Assembly (NCBI GenBank): GCA_950295325.1
Contig: OX485804.1
Location: 11,842,001 to 11,906,000 of the forward strand
Source: Polytrichum commune
Taxonomy: Eukaryota > Streptophyta > Polytrichopsida > Polytrichales > Polytrichaceae
Direction of reading: 5' to 3'
Length of the DNA: 64,000 nt
Part shown: piece by piece, positions 45,684 to 58,940 of the stretch
Layout: every line of letters starts with the position of its first letter
Numbering within the stretch: the stretch's first letter is position 1
The notes under the pieces: generated by a model
What the model saw: only the letters and a program-made list of their open reading frames with translations
What the model was told of the DNA's origin: nothing
Databases searched by the model: none
Translations under genes and position numbers: made by a program

Positions 45684-48600
45684 AGGTGTAGCTTCGAACT
45701 ACTGTACTTTGTGAAATACTTATGACTTGATAAACCACAATAGTGCTGCTTTGCTACAGCTCTTTCAGCGAGGCTGCCTTTGTAGCTGCATTTGCAGGAT
45801 ATTGCTCCTGACAGGCTTCAAACCTCAGTCAAACTGCTCAAAGTGTTTGAAGTGTTTGAAGTGAAGGGGAGCGCCAGGCTGAAATGCCAGGGAAGTCAAA
45901 TATGGTGATCAAGTGGGATCTTCTCACATAAACATTCTCAGTGGAGTTGACATGTAGAAGTGTTTCTTGAATCTATATAAGGTAGAAGTGTGTTATTCGA
46001 ATACTTTTCTCTCTGAGTCCACTTCTTGTAGGATATGAAACATGCAATTAGTGTGAGATGATTACAAATCCAAATCATGTGAGTAATCATTTGCCTTATG
46101 AATATCTTATTCATAGTCAAAGTTAAGATTCTCATGCTCATTGAGTAGTCATACATGTGTCCCCAATCATGTTCACTATTTACCCTAGAATGATTAGCAT
46201 AGTTTGAGCATGTATTCCAATCTCGTTTAAAAACATGTCTTTTTGGTGTCCGTTCTTAAACCCACAACTAACCACATACCAATCAAACATAGGTGTCTAA
46301 ATTATTACGATGTTGGATTTAGGCATGTCCGACCTTGACCTTATTCTTGAGTTCAAATTGAATTATCAGAAAATCGTGACGTAGGGTTGGGACATGTGGA
46401 TGGTTCCACATAAATTGGGGCGATATCTATGATCAAGATCAAGCTAGTGTTGTTATCAACATTCAAGTTCTGAACATAGAAGGGTCTGCTAACTCTTTTG
46501 CCTAAATTGATAGTCTGAACAAGCTAGTGTATTCAAGGTAAGCATAAACCCAAGTACGTTAGATTCAACCTTCATGTGTATGGAAGCGGTTCAATATTCT
46601 TGCTGCAAGGGGTTTTGATTCCTCATCTAGGGGTGCCCCCACAAGGAGCTTAACAATGTTATGCTTTTAAGTGATTACTTTCCCCAAATTAGCCCACTTC
46701 TCCTAAGATATTAAACATGTAATTAAAGCAAGATGATTAGCAAATCCAAATCGATGCCATAGCCACTATCTTGATAACTTTTGGAGTTCACATGAATATC
46801 TTAATCATTTTAAAACCGAGGATTTTTATTTTCCTCGCTAATGATCATATAGCATCCCCCCCTCCTCCTCCCCCACTCGTAATTATGTTGACTATCGACA
46901 CTAGAAGAGTCAAAAAAAAATTTGAACACGTAGTCTAATCTCTTTTGAACATTGATGTCTTTTTGATGTCCATTCTTAAATCCACACCTAACCACACATC
47001 CCTTAGATATAGGTTTCCAATTAAGATAACTAACCAAATCAAGTCTACTTACCTAATAGGACCTTATTTCTCAATTCACCTATATATATATATATGTTAC
47101 CGCATTATGAATTGATGTACATGGGTGTTGGTTTTAATGGATTTGTAGCATGAGTAATGTCTTATCTCAATGCACCTCTTACTAGTCTTTTAGATTGGCC
47201 CAGATCCTCACAATGCTTTGTACTATATAAGATTCGTGATGCGACATTGGATGTGAGACCGATCATCTATCGCACGGAGCTTGCCTAATCACCCAATGTA
47301 GTAATATCTCCTAATAAGTCTAGTGGAAGCATCACCTACCAAGTTGAGATTCGCTAGATTCTTCACAGAAACGATAAACCAACCTGAGAAAGGGACGTTG
47401 GGTGTTATGGTGGCGCTATTACGGTGTTCTTTTAGGTGGAATAGCTAGGTGAGATCCTCACTCTGTGAAGCCGGCCATGCACTCAAGTATGTGACAGATT
47501 ATTCTCCATTTTCCTCCTCATCTCGTGCGTGACTTTTCAATCATCTCAATCTAAAGTTCGGACTCTGCTGCCCATTATTGCTTGAGTTGCTTCAAGGCTG
47601 CCTCCGACTGAATCCAAGACAGATTGTGAGCACTCATTGTTTTGCATGCCACCCCTCTTGTTCAAGGGCTTCAACAGTAAGGGGCGCTTTAAAAAAATGG
47701 AAACTAGGGCACGATTGTCGCAAAAATCCAGACCCATTGCACTCATCATTTACTTTGCGCTGCGTGGTATGAAGTTTGTTGGTGGCGAAAGCCCAGGTTG
47801 ACCTTGGTGCACTTCCAAGCTGGGCATTAAGGCCCATTTTTACACTAGAGCTCGAGCTTGAAGTTGCAATATTTGGGAGATTGATATTTGGAGTTGACAA
47901 CGTTTCATTTGAAGCTCAAACTATTGAGAGCTTCACTAATCTCTCAAGACTTTCATCAAGTGTAAAGTCGCCATGTTCATAGTGAGGTATCGAGGGAATA
48001 TGATACTAAGCAAAGGAGGATCCATGATAAGTTAAAGAATGCTTGAAAGTTGATAGGCTTGAGATCCACAAAACAAGAGCTCGAATTCTTGGCATTCTTA
48101 TCCTAAGCGATCTCCAAGAGGTAGGTTAGGGTTTTGACCAAAAAAGCTCTCAAAAGCTTCTCATAGACGTTCCACATGGGATCCATCAAAGCGCCCTCTA
48201 AGTGTTATAAACCCAACAAACAAATCAAGCTCTCTAGTTGAAAGCTCAAGTGTAAAATGGACTTGAGTGATTTAGCATGCGTAAGAGGTTCCTCTTTCCG
48301 TCAATGAGAAGGCTCCTTACTTCGAGCTCCCAAGTTCAACCTCTCCAGTGTAAAGGGGACCTTGAGTCTTGGGCTTTGGGACAAGGTTGATTTATTTGGA
48401 GACACAATGACATGGTCTTCCAAATAGTTTAGCTTTGGCATAATATAAAGTTGGTCCTCGTGCCTATAAAGTGACATGATAATTCATTGACCATGGATTA
48501 ACTTGTGTTGTAAAAATAAGCAAGCAATGTTTTGGAAATGTAAACACTTGTGTTTCAAATGTTGTTATTTGTACATGTCGTGTCGCCATTATGTAGGTGA

Positions 48601-49256
48601 TTGCATATTACAAAACCATAAACATGATATGCGCAAAATTACAGTACCATAGTGAAGATATTAAAGCGGACATGCGGTGGCAATTTAATCTGAAATTGGC
48701 CCAAAAATCCAAAATTATCTAAACTCTAGTTGGTTTTACTGCTTACATGTCTTTGGGAGGTTGCAGCGATGACGACAAAGCAAATGAGAGTCCAACATAC
48801 TCTCATGAACATACAATACTGATTGGACATAATTCGTCTCTGGCATAATGTATACTTGGTTTTCGTGTCTGTTAAAAATGACAAGATAATTCAATGGCCA
48901 TGGATTAACTTGTGCCGCAGTTTATGGGTGGTCAAGAATCCAAGATCGATGTACAAGAAGGTAGACACTAGATTAGGGTCCAATTAGGGCTCAATGCATG
49001 CTTACGTGCCTTTTGGGAGCTTGGGATGACTATGTGGACAATGGGCGTACAATAATGACGGGAGATACAATGACATGGTCTTCTTGCACATAATTTGTCT
49101 TTGGTATTAAGCATAGTTGGTCGCTGTGTCTGTTAAAAAAATGACATGATAATTCATTGGCCAGGGATGAGATTGTGTCGCAGTGGATGGATCCAAGATG
49201 AGCAGGGACTAACTTAGCCCTAGATTAGGGTTTGAAATGCTTCCGTCAGTGATCGG
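45684..49256. repeat. Diverged intergenic repeats
   Basis: Two copies of a dispersed repeat at about 46050-46330 and 46720-47040 (GATGATTAGCAAATCC, CTTTTTGATGTCC, TTCTTAAA(C/T)CCACA), related to 52990-53240. Three spaced copies of another repeat with AATTCATTG(A/G)CCATGGAT near 48490, 48890 and 49150. ORFs of 60-90 codons are found on both strands, none recognisable. Confidence 0.55.
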
Positions 49257-49475
49257 GGAGATTTTTGGGCACAATCAGTTGAGATCCTAGTGTCTGCAAG
49301 TCCAACCGGTTACATGTTGACATCCTTTGGTTTTCCTTTAGTAAATTGGGGTATATTCTATAAATTCCTCTAAAACGATTGGTAACTCTCCCCAAATCTT
49401 GAACTTCAACCAGTTATTCTCAAACTGAACCGGCCGGTTCATCTGTAACTAACTGCTGGTTCTCCCCGATCATAG
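49257..49475. mobile_element. Small hAT-type MITE, copy 2
   Basis: Ends CAGTGATCGGGGAGA and the inverse of CTATGATCGGGGAGA. Flanking 8-mers GCTTCCGT (49249-49256) and GCTTCTGT (49476-49483) match at 7 of 8. It contains the perfect 16-bp palindrome TGAACCGGCCGGTTCA at 49426-49441. Confidence 0.82.
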
Positions 49476-52117
49476 GCTTCTGTGTCTTGCACCTAGCTGG
49501 GATCTTGTAAACCGTGATGCCTACAAACAAGGCTCGACATACTCTCGTGAACTAGCAGTCTAGCACACAATGAGTCAGTCACTGAGAGACAGGATTTTGT
49601 AGCCGCCTGCAGCACTATACAGCTAGGGTGATGCTTCGACACCTCTAGTGTCTGTGTGCATATATATATATATACACACACAGTATGTACGTAGGGAGGT
49701 GGTCCACTAAACAGTCAATCAAGGGTTTCCAAAGAATCCACTTCGAGGTGATGTTTGTGAATAAAACAAGCTAGACTCTGTTACACCATGCACTGATGAT
49801 GGCACGAAGAGACAAACAGGTGAACTAGAGACGCAAACATGGAACTGTTAACAAGTCTCCAGCTGCTCTGAATCTAATCTGATAGAGGACTACTCCTGCG
49901 TGCCGTCATTACCGTCCCTTGAAGAAATATTGAGAATTCTAGGTCAACCTCTTGTCACTACACTGATTATCCCATTTGTGCATTTGGTATTAATACCTGA
50001 AACACACACTGTTATGCCAAATCTCAAAATTAGGGAGGGCTGGAATTGTTATTGAGTCACAATACGGAATTCATGAATACACGTTCATTTTACTATACAT
50101 TTTAAGAAAATTAGTGCGTGTTTTAAGGTGCTTTGAAGTTTATGGTTGCAACTCTAAGAATCATTTGTGATGGTGTAACAACAACAACAACAACAACAAC
50201 ATGTGTTGTAAAGTGTTTACTCCTCCAAACCTGGAGAAAACAATGACGAAAACATTAGTACTTTACGCAAACCCTAGATCTTCTAGTGGCACTAATTTCA
50301 TAGCGTAGAAAAAAATTAATATCACCTTCGCTCATTTCTAATATGCACTATTAGCCAGCCCTCACTAAATGGGGTAATCAGTGTGATGACCACTACGTAT
50401 ATACGAGTCCCACAAAACATGTCATATGCCACTAAATTTTTTGCAAACTTCCTGATACGATAGTTGTCATCTTACCCTGAAAGTAGTCATCGCACCAACT
50501 ATTAAATCCTAGTCTTTGTAGTTGCAGTCATTTAAAACACAACAACTGACATTGTCCTCTGAATTGGTTGGCAGGCATGTCAAAGTACGGACCATATTAT
50601 TCATGTTGGCATTTGACGACAAGATTTATAGATTTGGGAACCAAGCTCATGAGTTTTCCATCCTCTGTTTCATACCTTGCGCTTCCCAGATCCAACATTG
50701 ACTGTGGGTGGGAGACATTACCACAAGAATTATTGAGCATAAATCCCAGCTTATTTCCCAGGCAAATGTTGCAGTAAACTGTGAAGGCTTGGGGATTATT
50801 TACATCATGGACCATGAAGTTGTCCTTTGCTCCTCTAAAACATGTGATTGGTTGTTGAACTCGTCGTGGGATCACTTCGGTTTACATTCACAAGAAGAAA
50901 ATAAAATGTAAGAGTGACCATGAAACTTGAGGTCCCCAAAAAACCTATTTGCATGCCTTACATTATCCATTGTCATGATCTAACGGGTTTTGTGGTGGGA
51001 GAGGTAAAAGACGTTCTCCTGCTGCAAATGACAGGGGACCATGACAGAGAGAGCCGTTTTTATTTTTTATGAGTGGTTTTGCCAAACGTTTCCATAGTTA
51101 TGAGGACAGAAGAGGAGAAGGTCAAACATGAAGAAATCTCTCAAAACCGCCTTCTTTAGGCATACATTAAATCAACACATCGACTTTTTGGTGCATAGTC
51201 ACTTCTCTTGATCCACGTTTGGTTTACACCTAAATAGGAGCCCAAAGACTTTGAAATTGCTTTCTTTAGAAATCGGACCATGGTAAAATGCCCTCTGCCA
51301 TGGGATGACTTCATGGTCCATGATGTAAACAACCTCGTATGGTATTGTCATGGAATGGGCTTAATCGTCTACGTAGTTGTTTGAAGTTGATGTAATTTTC
51401 ATTGCTTTTTCCTTTCTAATTCTGAATATTAGTAAGCATGTACTCTTAATATTCATGCGGCAACATGAAATAATATAGTTGAGCAGTAAACAACACCCAA
51501 TCCCGAATTCTCTCTACTTAATTACTTGCATTTACAGAGATGTCTGCTAATGAGTGAGTACCTGTGCCCTAAGGCCCCAAATTATATTCTCCTCAAAGCG
51601 TGCTCTCAATTGGTTGCAAAAACCGCAGATATCCTGTTAATGATTTAGGCTTATGGGAGGGTATATCATGGAGGAAGTCTCCATAGAAAGGGTCACCAAG
51701 AACAGTTCTCCAATAATATGTGGGGCCACTCTTTGCTTAATGACGATTTGAATGTTGGAATCTTGGGACTCTTGTCTTTCAGATCATACAGTATCATCGT
51801 AACCTGGGTACTTTATGTATTTATTACGAGGTTTGGCAACATCTTGGGGTCGAAGGCATCTTATGTTGTTCAATATGCATGGGCGGGGCTTTATTCCAAA
51901 CTTTTGTTAGTTTGTCCATTCTCATAAACTTCCTAGTGCCCATTAAGGCTCAAGGCCCTTCTCACATGGGGCTCACATGCCTAACAACAATCACAAACTT
52001 TCGCTATAAAGTGAAGATCGCAACGTCCAATAGCATAGAATACGTGAAGCAAAGTTGTTGGCAATTGTATTATAAATCATATTATCCATATTATGCTTTG
52101 TGCTCATGATCTATAAC
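49476..52117. other. Intergenic; microsatellites and a diverged inverted duplication
   Basis: (TA)n flanked by CA repeats near 49655-49682; (CAA)n near 50178-50202. Around 50560-50960 and 51170-51370 there are diverged inverted segments sharing CTTCATGGTCCATGATGTAA. On the minus strand an ORF of 92 codons (50597-50875) contains D-N-F-M-V-H-D-V-N-N, and the inverted partner encodes D-D-F-M-V-H-D-V-N-N on the plus strand, so the repeat may derive from a coding sequence. The family is not recognised. Confidence 0.4.
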
Positions 52118-52120
52118 TTA

Positions 52121-52619
52121 GGGCTACTCCACACACAAGACTAAGAGCCCGTGACCAGTACACTTCAAGCACTCTCATTGGTGGAAAAGGCAGAGCCGGT
52201 CCAAGTTCACTTCACACTACGCTTGAGGGACCACCGGAGTATGTGAATGCAAGATGGATGTAATGTCCACATGGACTCTTACATGGCATCAAACGGATCA
52301 TGTTTCATGGTTACTTGGACTATTTTCAAAAACCACCTCTTGGAGGTAGGCCTACCACCAAACCAGGAGACCATGGTACTCCGAACGCTCACAACCGTTG
52401 GTTTATTCTATTTTATCATGTGTGAGAACTCGCTTGAATAAAAATTCATTGAAATAGCATTTGGTTGAGGGCCGGGTCACATACAACTTCACACTACACT
52501 TGAGGATCCGTGACCACACTACATTATCTTGGAGGTGTCTTGGGACGGCCTTTGGACACTTTCTTTTGGGCTCTCACAATTTCATGGTCACGGCTCTTGG
52601 CTCGTGTGTGAAGTGGCCC
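52121..52619 (+). mobile_element. Tourist/Harbinger-type MITE, copy 1
   Basis: 499 bp with imperfect inverted ends: GGGCTACTCCACACACAAG and the inverse of GGGCCACTTCACACACGAG, both continuing into an AAGAG-CC-GTGACC block. Flanked by TTA on both sides (52118-52120, 52620-52622). The 3-bp TTA duplication and GGGC ends fit PIF/Harbinger-type MITEs. An ORF of 64 codons inside (52247-52441) recurs in copy 2 but looks incidental. Confidence 0.82.
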
Positions 52620-52989
52620 TTAAGGACATAAATGTGAGCATTTCCAGGCTTGAATCTTGATGGAGATTCATCTTCTAAGACTTTTAGTCTTCAAGTTGCA
52701 CACATATTTAATACAACTATATAAAGTGCCAAGAAACACCGTGAAGAAGCGACCATAGGTGGATGATGCAAACTAGAAAGTTGTAAAAACATGGTTTATG
52801 TGAAGAAGTTTACAAAATGCAACATAATGATATATAAACCAAGGTCATTTTTGGTGTGGCATAAATTATCATGATTATGGTGTGCCATTTGCATACCATA
52901 AGTGTGCAAGTGGTATGCAATTTCACATAAATGTATGATAGACGTGCCTAACATGGATACTTTTCTCTCTGTACTCACTTCTAGTAAGA

Positions 52990-53240
52990 TATGAAATACG
53001 CAATTAGTGTGAGATGATTAGCAAGTCCAATTCGTGGCCATAGCCATTTGCTCTGTGATTTTGGAGTATATATGAATACCTTATGCATCATGGAAGGTTA
53101 TCTTGTTCGTAAATGAATCTTATAAATTTTTCAATTATGTTGACTATCGAGCCAAGTATGGTTAGCATATTTTTGAGCACGTAGTCCAATTTCTTTTCAA
53201 TACTTGTCATTTTGGTGTTTATTCTTAGATCCCAAGGGAT
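52990..53240. repeat. Dispersed repeat, third copy of the 46-kb family
   Basis: Shares GATGATTAGCAAGTCCAATT, TTATGTTGACTATCGA and ACGTAGTCCAATTTCTTTT with 46720-47040, in the same orientation. Confidence 0.7.
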
Positions 53241-53249
53241 GGACTCTTC

Positions 53250-54142
53250 ACTGGAAACATAAATGACATATGTGGGTGAACATGAAATAAAATCCCCTCC
53301 ATACGAGAAATTTATAAAGAAAAAAAAATGTATAGGTACAAACATTAGGCTAGAAAATAGACTTGTGTCCTTATATTAAGCTTTTCAATTTAATGTGATA
53401 AATGCCTCCACTATGTACACAAAATAAAAATGTAAAATAAATAGGCCTTGTTTACATACGTAATCTCCTTTTCATTTTCCAATGAGAAAGGCATTTACCA
53501 TTTTTCATACATAGTATATATAGTAACTCATAACAATCCAACCTCAAAACTCAAGTCATTTCAATGAAACGAGGTAAATTACATGAAATTGGCACATCTA
53601 TTGTCAAATTTCCTCTAAAACTTAGTGGCCCCTTTTGCACATCTACCTTTACCTCAAAAACACATTAATTTCAATGTGCACACTAGAGAAAAAAACAAAA
53701 CCTCTCCCTTTTGTATACTACTACCTCAAATAACACCCCTTTCTACACTCACGTTAGTTTGTACGTAGTATAAGGAGTTTACCCCCATGGGTCTCACTAG
53801 ATCCATACCAAACCACATACCACTTAAAATATCAATGTCCAAATCATTGCTATGTTGGAATTAGGCATGTCTACCTTGTATGAGAGATTTGAGATAGTTT
53901 ATCATTTTCCCAACTTGAAAGCTTGAGGATTGTTAAAGCAAGGTTGGATACATGTGCAAGATGTGCGGCTCTATTGTGAAGCACTTTTAACTCCACATAT
54001 AATGTCAACCTTGCTAGCTTTGGCTTGGGAATTGTCTCATCTAGTAACTTAGCAAATGCAAATAATGAGGATTGTCATAATTTTCAGTTTCAACATCCAA
54101 GATAGGATGCAAATTCACAAAAAACACTTTCTCTTGAGTGAT
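53250..54142. other. Non-coding AT-rich stretch
   Basis: No protein-like ORF or sharply bordered repeat recognised. Confidence 0.45.
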
Positions 54143-54870
54143 CACATAGATGCTCAATAACCGTATTCACTATTGAGCCTAGAATGGTTAATTTATTTTG
54201 AGCACTTAGTCTAGTTTCACTGTAACACGTATTTTCTTTGGGTATCTGTTCCTTGACATAAAGCGTGCAGACTTGCCATGTAGCACTGAAATATAGGACT
54301 CTGATTAAGAAATGAAAATGAAAAAAACACATAGATGCTCGATAATCGTATTCACTATTGAGCCTAGAATGGTTAATTTATTTTGAACACTTAGTCAAGT
54401 CTCACCGTAACACGTAGTTGTTTGGGTATCCGTTCCTTGACATAAAGCGCACAGAACTTGCCATAGAGCACTATAATTTAGGACTCCGATTAAGAAATGA
54501 AAATGAAAAAAACACATAGATGCTCGATAATCGTATTCACTATTGAGCCTATAATGTTTAATTTATTTGGAGCACTTAGTCTAGTCTCACCGTAACACTA
54601 TTTTGTTTGGGTATCCATTTCTTGACATAAAGTGTGTAGACATGCCATGTAGCACTAAAATTTAGGACTCCGATTAAAAAATGAAAATGACAAAAACACA
54701 TAGATGCTCAATAACTCTGTTCACTATTGAGCCTAGAATGGTTAACTTATTTTGAACACTTAGTCAAGTCTCACCGTAACACGTAGTTGTTTGGGTATCC
54801 GTTCCTTGACATAAAGCGCACAGAACTTGCCATAGAGCACTATAATTTAGGACCCCGATTAAGAAATGCA
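54143..54870. repeat. Tandem repeat, four units of about 185 bp
   Basis: CACATAGATGCTC(A/G)ATAA recurs at 54143, 54330, 54513 and 54697. Each unit contains CACTATTGAGCCTAGAATGG and TGACATAAAGCG. The units share words with the dispersed repeats at 46 kb and 53 kb. Confidence 0.92.
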
Positions 54871-55655
54871 ACCACATGCATATATCATAACATATCCTAT
54901 CCTATACATTGGTTGAAGTTGGCAACCAACCCACATGTCCACGTGATTACAAGATGATGACTGTCAGAGTAAGATCGGCTTTAATCGATAAGAATCAATT
55001 TTATTAGCTAGCTAGGGTGCCGGACAAATCGATCCATTTTACTAAACACGAAACCCGGTGCCGGTTAAGCTGTTTTTGTCCACACGTCCATCATAATTGA
55101 TCCATTGTAACTTAATTAGTAGCTGAAGCAAGCTCTCTAATTAAGTACTGACATTGGTACGGCGATGCCAAGATCTTCTTAGCTAGCTAGCTAGTTCGTG
55201 TGCATTATTAACAAGTATATGCTAAAAATCTTGTCCCCCGGCCACGTGCATGATGTTAGAGTAATCAGCTTAATTCTAAGCTTGATAATCAGCACAAGGC
55301 TCCAAGACGCTGGCCTGCTGGCATATATACAGTCTAACCCTATGTTCGGGGAAAACCGACGGTTAGTTCATTATCAGTTGATGGATTTTCTCTCATGGCT
55401 GGTCCAAATTTCCAACCATCGGATGGCAATCCGACTGTAATTTCAATCCTCCGGCAATTAGCCGATGGACCAGAAAATGTCCCGGAAATGTAGCCAATTC
55501 TTCTTGTGAGATACTGGATTTCAGCCGGAAGCATCCAGAGCGCTATTTGACTGGGGCATCTGATGATGCACTTGAGGAAGTACCCTAAACCTTAAACTTT
55601 TTGAATTATGCAACCTTTCCATGACCAAATCCAATTGCTTCTATGAAGAATTGGG
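54871..55655. other. No gene recognised
   Basis: AT-rich with GCTAGCTAGCTAG runs near 55183. Short ORFs on both strands (80 and 64 codons) have no recognisable domain. Confidence 0.4.
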
Positions 55656-55659
55656 GGAC

Positions 55660-55709
55660 CCTTGGCCTTCAAGCGGTGAAGGCATTGCTAGGTTCAATTC
55701 CTGCCAAGG
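55660..55709 (+). mobile_element. tRNA-like fragment without anticodon arm
   Basis: CCTTGGC (55660-55666) pairs with GCCAAGG (55703-55709). Inside are AAGCGGTGAAGGC (A-box-like) and GGTTCAATTCC (B box, 55691-55701). At about 50 nt it is too short for a tRNA; it fits a SINE head or tRNA relic. Confidence 0.4.
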
Positions 55710-55714
55710 ATATT

Positions 55715-56990
55715 AACTCTTCAAATTTAAAGTTTTGAACATGCCTTTCTTTTCTCTTATTCAAGATTTTGTACTAAGAAATGATTTCTAATGACTTTTC
55801 ATACATTTTTTAAACAATTAGTGCCAATATGAATTCCATTTAATTGGATATTGGCCAATGAAAATATGAAAATATAGGCAATTGGCCGATTGATTTTACA
55901 AAAGACCGGCTCTTGCCGATGTAAATTGGAAAAAATCCAACCCTTTGTAGCAACTACCGGCAATTAGCCACTAACTAAGGCTTCAAAAACTTCCCGAACT
56001 CTGGTCTAACCTTGATAATGTCACACCATCTGTTTCACCAAAAAGAGTGATATAAACAAGGTGTGACATATTTGATAATGTCACATTTTGAAGATTTGTG
56101 CATAATGTGATATTATCAAAAAAATAGGTAGAAAATCAAAATAAAATCACAATGTAAAAAAGAAAATAACAAATATGAGACTTCAATGTTTTTGAATGTA
56201 AAATCTAATTCAAAATTGTGAATAACAACAAGAGCACATCATAAAGTGTCATTGAGATCAGGTAAAGACCTCTCACTAGAGACAAAGAAGCTTATAATGT
56301 CACATTGTTTTGTTGATGTTAAATGTGCAACACCAATTTTAATGAGTTTGTCATGGATTTTTTTCCATTCCTAACAACTCCAGAGTGTTGAAAATTTGAG
56401 AACCTTGGCTAGCCGTAAAATTCAAAACATCTTTAGCATATTTTTGTGCATCGCTTAGCTTCACTACTTGAGACTCATCATCACTGCTATCAACAATCAA
56501 TGGGTCTACTTCCATGGAATCAAGAACTTGTTCGCCATCTTGCACTAATTTATGTTGATCCATCCAACCATCACATACAATCCATCCATACTTGGTATTA
56601 TCACATTTACACTACGGATTTTGGAAAAAAAAATAATGACATTACCAAGGGTGATAGGGATAATAACGAGGGAGTTTTACACAATGAAAATCGGTTTCAA
56701 ACTTTTGGGTGACAATATCAAGGTGTTCTATTAACAAGGGTGACGTTATCAAGGTTAAACTGTATATCGCCCGAGTTCGAGTCGTTCTTTTAAAAGAATA
56801 TGTTCATTAGGTTATGAAAATACTATGTCAAAGCCGCCTAATCAATACAAAAGCCAAGCATCATGCCGCGACAATGCTCACCTTATAGTAGCAATTAAGT
56901 AGCAATTTCAAGCGAATCGTCACACATTGGTTTTGTAATTAAGCTGAGCCCATGCCAACAGGCTCCCTCAAGAGTCGAGTCTATATAGTG
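55715..56990. other. No gene recognised
   Basis: AT-rich. GATAATGTCACA recurs (56010-56110, 56290) and a minus-strand ORF of 70 codons (56351-56563) has an acidic, protein-like composition (I-V-D-S-S-D-D-E-S) but no start context or family. Confidence 0.35.
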
Positions 56991-56999
56991 GACTCTCGG

Positions 57000-57765
57000 C
57001 CTCTTGGACCCGGTAACGTTTAGAAAGCGCCCGTTCTGATGCCTGTATTTGGTCCCAAAATGGGCAGCTACTTGTTTCAAAATGAATAGTAAAGATAGTC
57101 TTCAAAGGATTGAAAAATGCAGCTCATTGGTTTTTAAGAGGTGTCTAAACTCCGTAATATCAATCTCCTTAATGTCACTCCTTCTCTTATGTTCTAAAAC
57201 CCTAGGGAACGGATGTTCTCGAACATGGTCTTCTTGGACTGGGTAACTTTTAGAAAGGCTCAATATAGGGTAGAAGTGCCCATTCCGACCCATGTAGTTG
57301 TTCCAAAATGAATAGTGAAAATAGTATGCTAAGGATTGAAAAATGTAGCTCATTGATTTATAAGAGACGTATGATGTAAATACACTCTAGACTCTGTAAT
57401 ATCAAATTCCTCAATGCCACTCCTTCTCTTATATCCCGAAAGCCGAGGGAATGAGTGTTCTCAAACAGGTTCAAAAGAATCTAGTGGACTCTCAGTTCTT
57501 GGACAAGGTAACTTTTAGACTAGCGCAATATAGGGTAGAAACGCTCATTCCGACACCTATATTTGGTCCAAAAGTGGGCACCTACTTGCTTCAAAATGAA
57601 TAGTAAAGATAGCATTCAAAGGATTGAAAAATGCAGCTCATTGATTTTTAAGAGATGTATGATGTAAATACACTCCAAAGTCCATAACACCAAACTCCTT
57701 AATGTCACTCCTTCGCTTATATCCCGAAACCCTAGGGAGCGGATGTTCTCAGTTTAAAGCTCCCT
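57000..57765. repeat. Tandem repeat, three units of 230-265 bp
   Basis: GGTAAC(G/T)TTTAGA recurs at 57012, 57242 and 57507. Units share AAAATGAATAGT, AAGGATTGAAAAATG(C/T)AGCT and CCTTCTCTTAT. A diverged partial copy is at about 58150-58250. Confidence 0.88.
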
Positions 57766-58385
57766 CCTTGTTATCATGCTTCCCTCTCATATGTTATGGG
57801 TTTCGTCATCAAAGTAAACCACCAAGGAATTCAAACCACATGTTGACATACATCACGTTGTCATCATGGTAGTCATTGTCATTATTGCATTGTTGACTTT
57901 GTATTATTCCATAATATCACATGCTACACTAATTCTCTTTTATCACGCATCCATATTAACACTACAAAACTCATTAATATCACATGCACTTTGGTTGCCA
58001 TAATCATGTTGTTACGGAATTGAGAGTGTCCATACTTAATATATTGATTATCTATGTCACATGTGCGGTTATATTCCGATTTTCTCCTTGAGATAAGATA
58101 GGGTATAAAATATGTGCAGATAAGGTGGGAGTGTCTATTCCAATCATTGACCAATTTTGACACTTATTTTTGGTCCCAAACTGGGCAGATGCTTACTTCA
58201 TTATGGTAACTAAAGATAGTATTCTATGGATAAAAATGCAGCTCATCGATTAAGACATGGATAATGCAAATACGTTCTTATCAAAATACATTCATAGATA
58301 ATGTAATAATATCAATTTTGCACATACGGTTATTTTTTATTTTCTTTTGGGGATAAAATAGTGTACTTAATAAGGTCTCTACTCC

Positions 58386-58537
58386 CATAACATTATCAAG
58401 ATCCATAAAAGTGTTATGTGGGACTGATAGTATTCCACATAGTATTCCTGGATATTCCCCACATTCAATATCCAAGAATACTACGTGGAATACTGTTAGT
58501 CCCACATAACACTGTTATGGATCTTAATAATGGTATG
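58386..58537. mobile_element. Foldback element, copy 1
   Basis: 152 bp that fold almost end to end: CATAACATTATCAAGATCCA...GTGGGACTGATAGTATTCC against GGAATACTGTTAGTCCCAC...GGATCTTAATAATGGTATG, inverted arms of about 50 bp. A second copy is at about 63486-63647. Confidence 0.8.
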
Positions 58538-58714
58538 CCTTAAACATAATAAATGTGATTTTAAGGCTTGGTGAGGATTTGTATAGAAGTCATATATTTA
58601 GACCTTTGACCTTTAGGGATTATTTGGATATCGTTGAGAAATTTCTCGACAAATGTGTTTTAACATGAACAACTGGTGATACAAAAATAAATAAATAACC
58701 TACGTCAAGCAATC

Positions 58715-58940
58715 TGAAGTGAATTTGAGCCCGTTGGCCCTACCCTGCTTAAGAATCCTCTTGGTGCAGGGTGGGGTTTACTGCCTACCTTGCAGTGGGT
58801 GGGCTCTTGGCTTCCTACTTACCTATCTCATTTTTTTTTGTCAAGTAAAGGGAAGATTTCACAGCGGGAATCAAACCGCCAATCACTCCATTCGGAAATG
58901 GGTACCTCTTTACGACCACCTGTTAGTTTAGGGTCATCTT
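58715..58940 (-). mobile_element. tRNA-derived SINE-like element
   Basis: The minus strand begins with an A-box-like TAACAGGTGG (about 58917-58926) and a B-box-like GGTTTGATTCC (58867-58877), followed by an A-run and GC-rich sequence. The structure fits a SINE; ends are approximate. Confidence 0.4.

Noticed and set aside
55660-55709. tRNA gene
   Set aside because: Only about 50 nt, no anticodon arm; at best a tRNA-derived relic.
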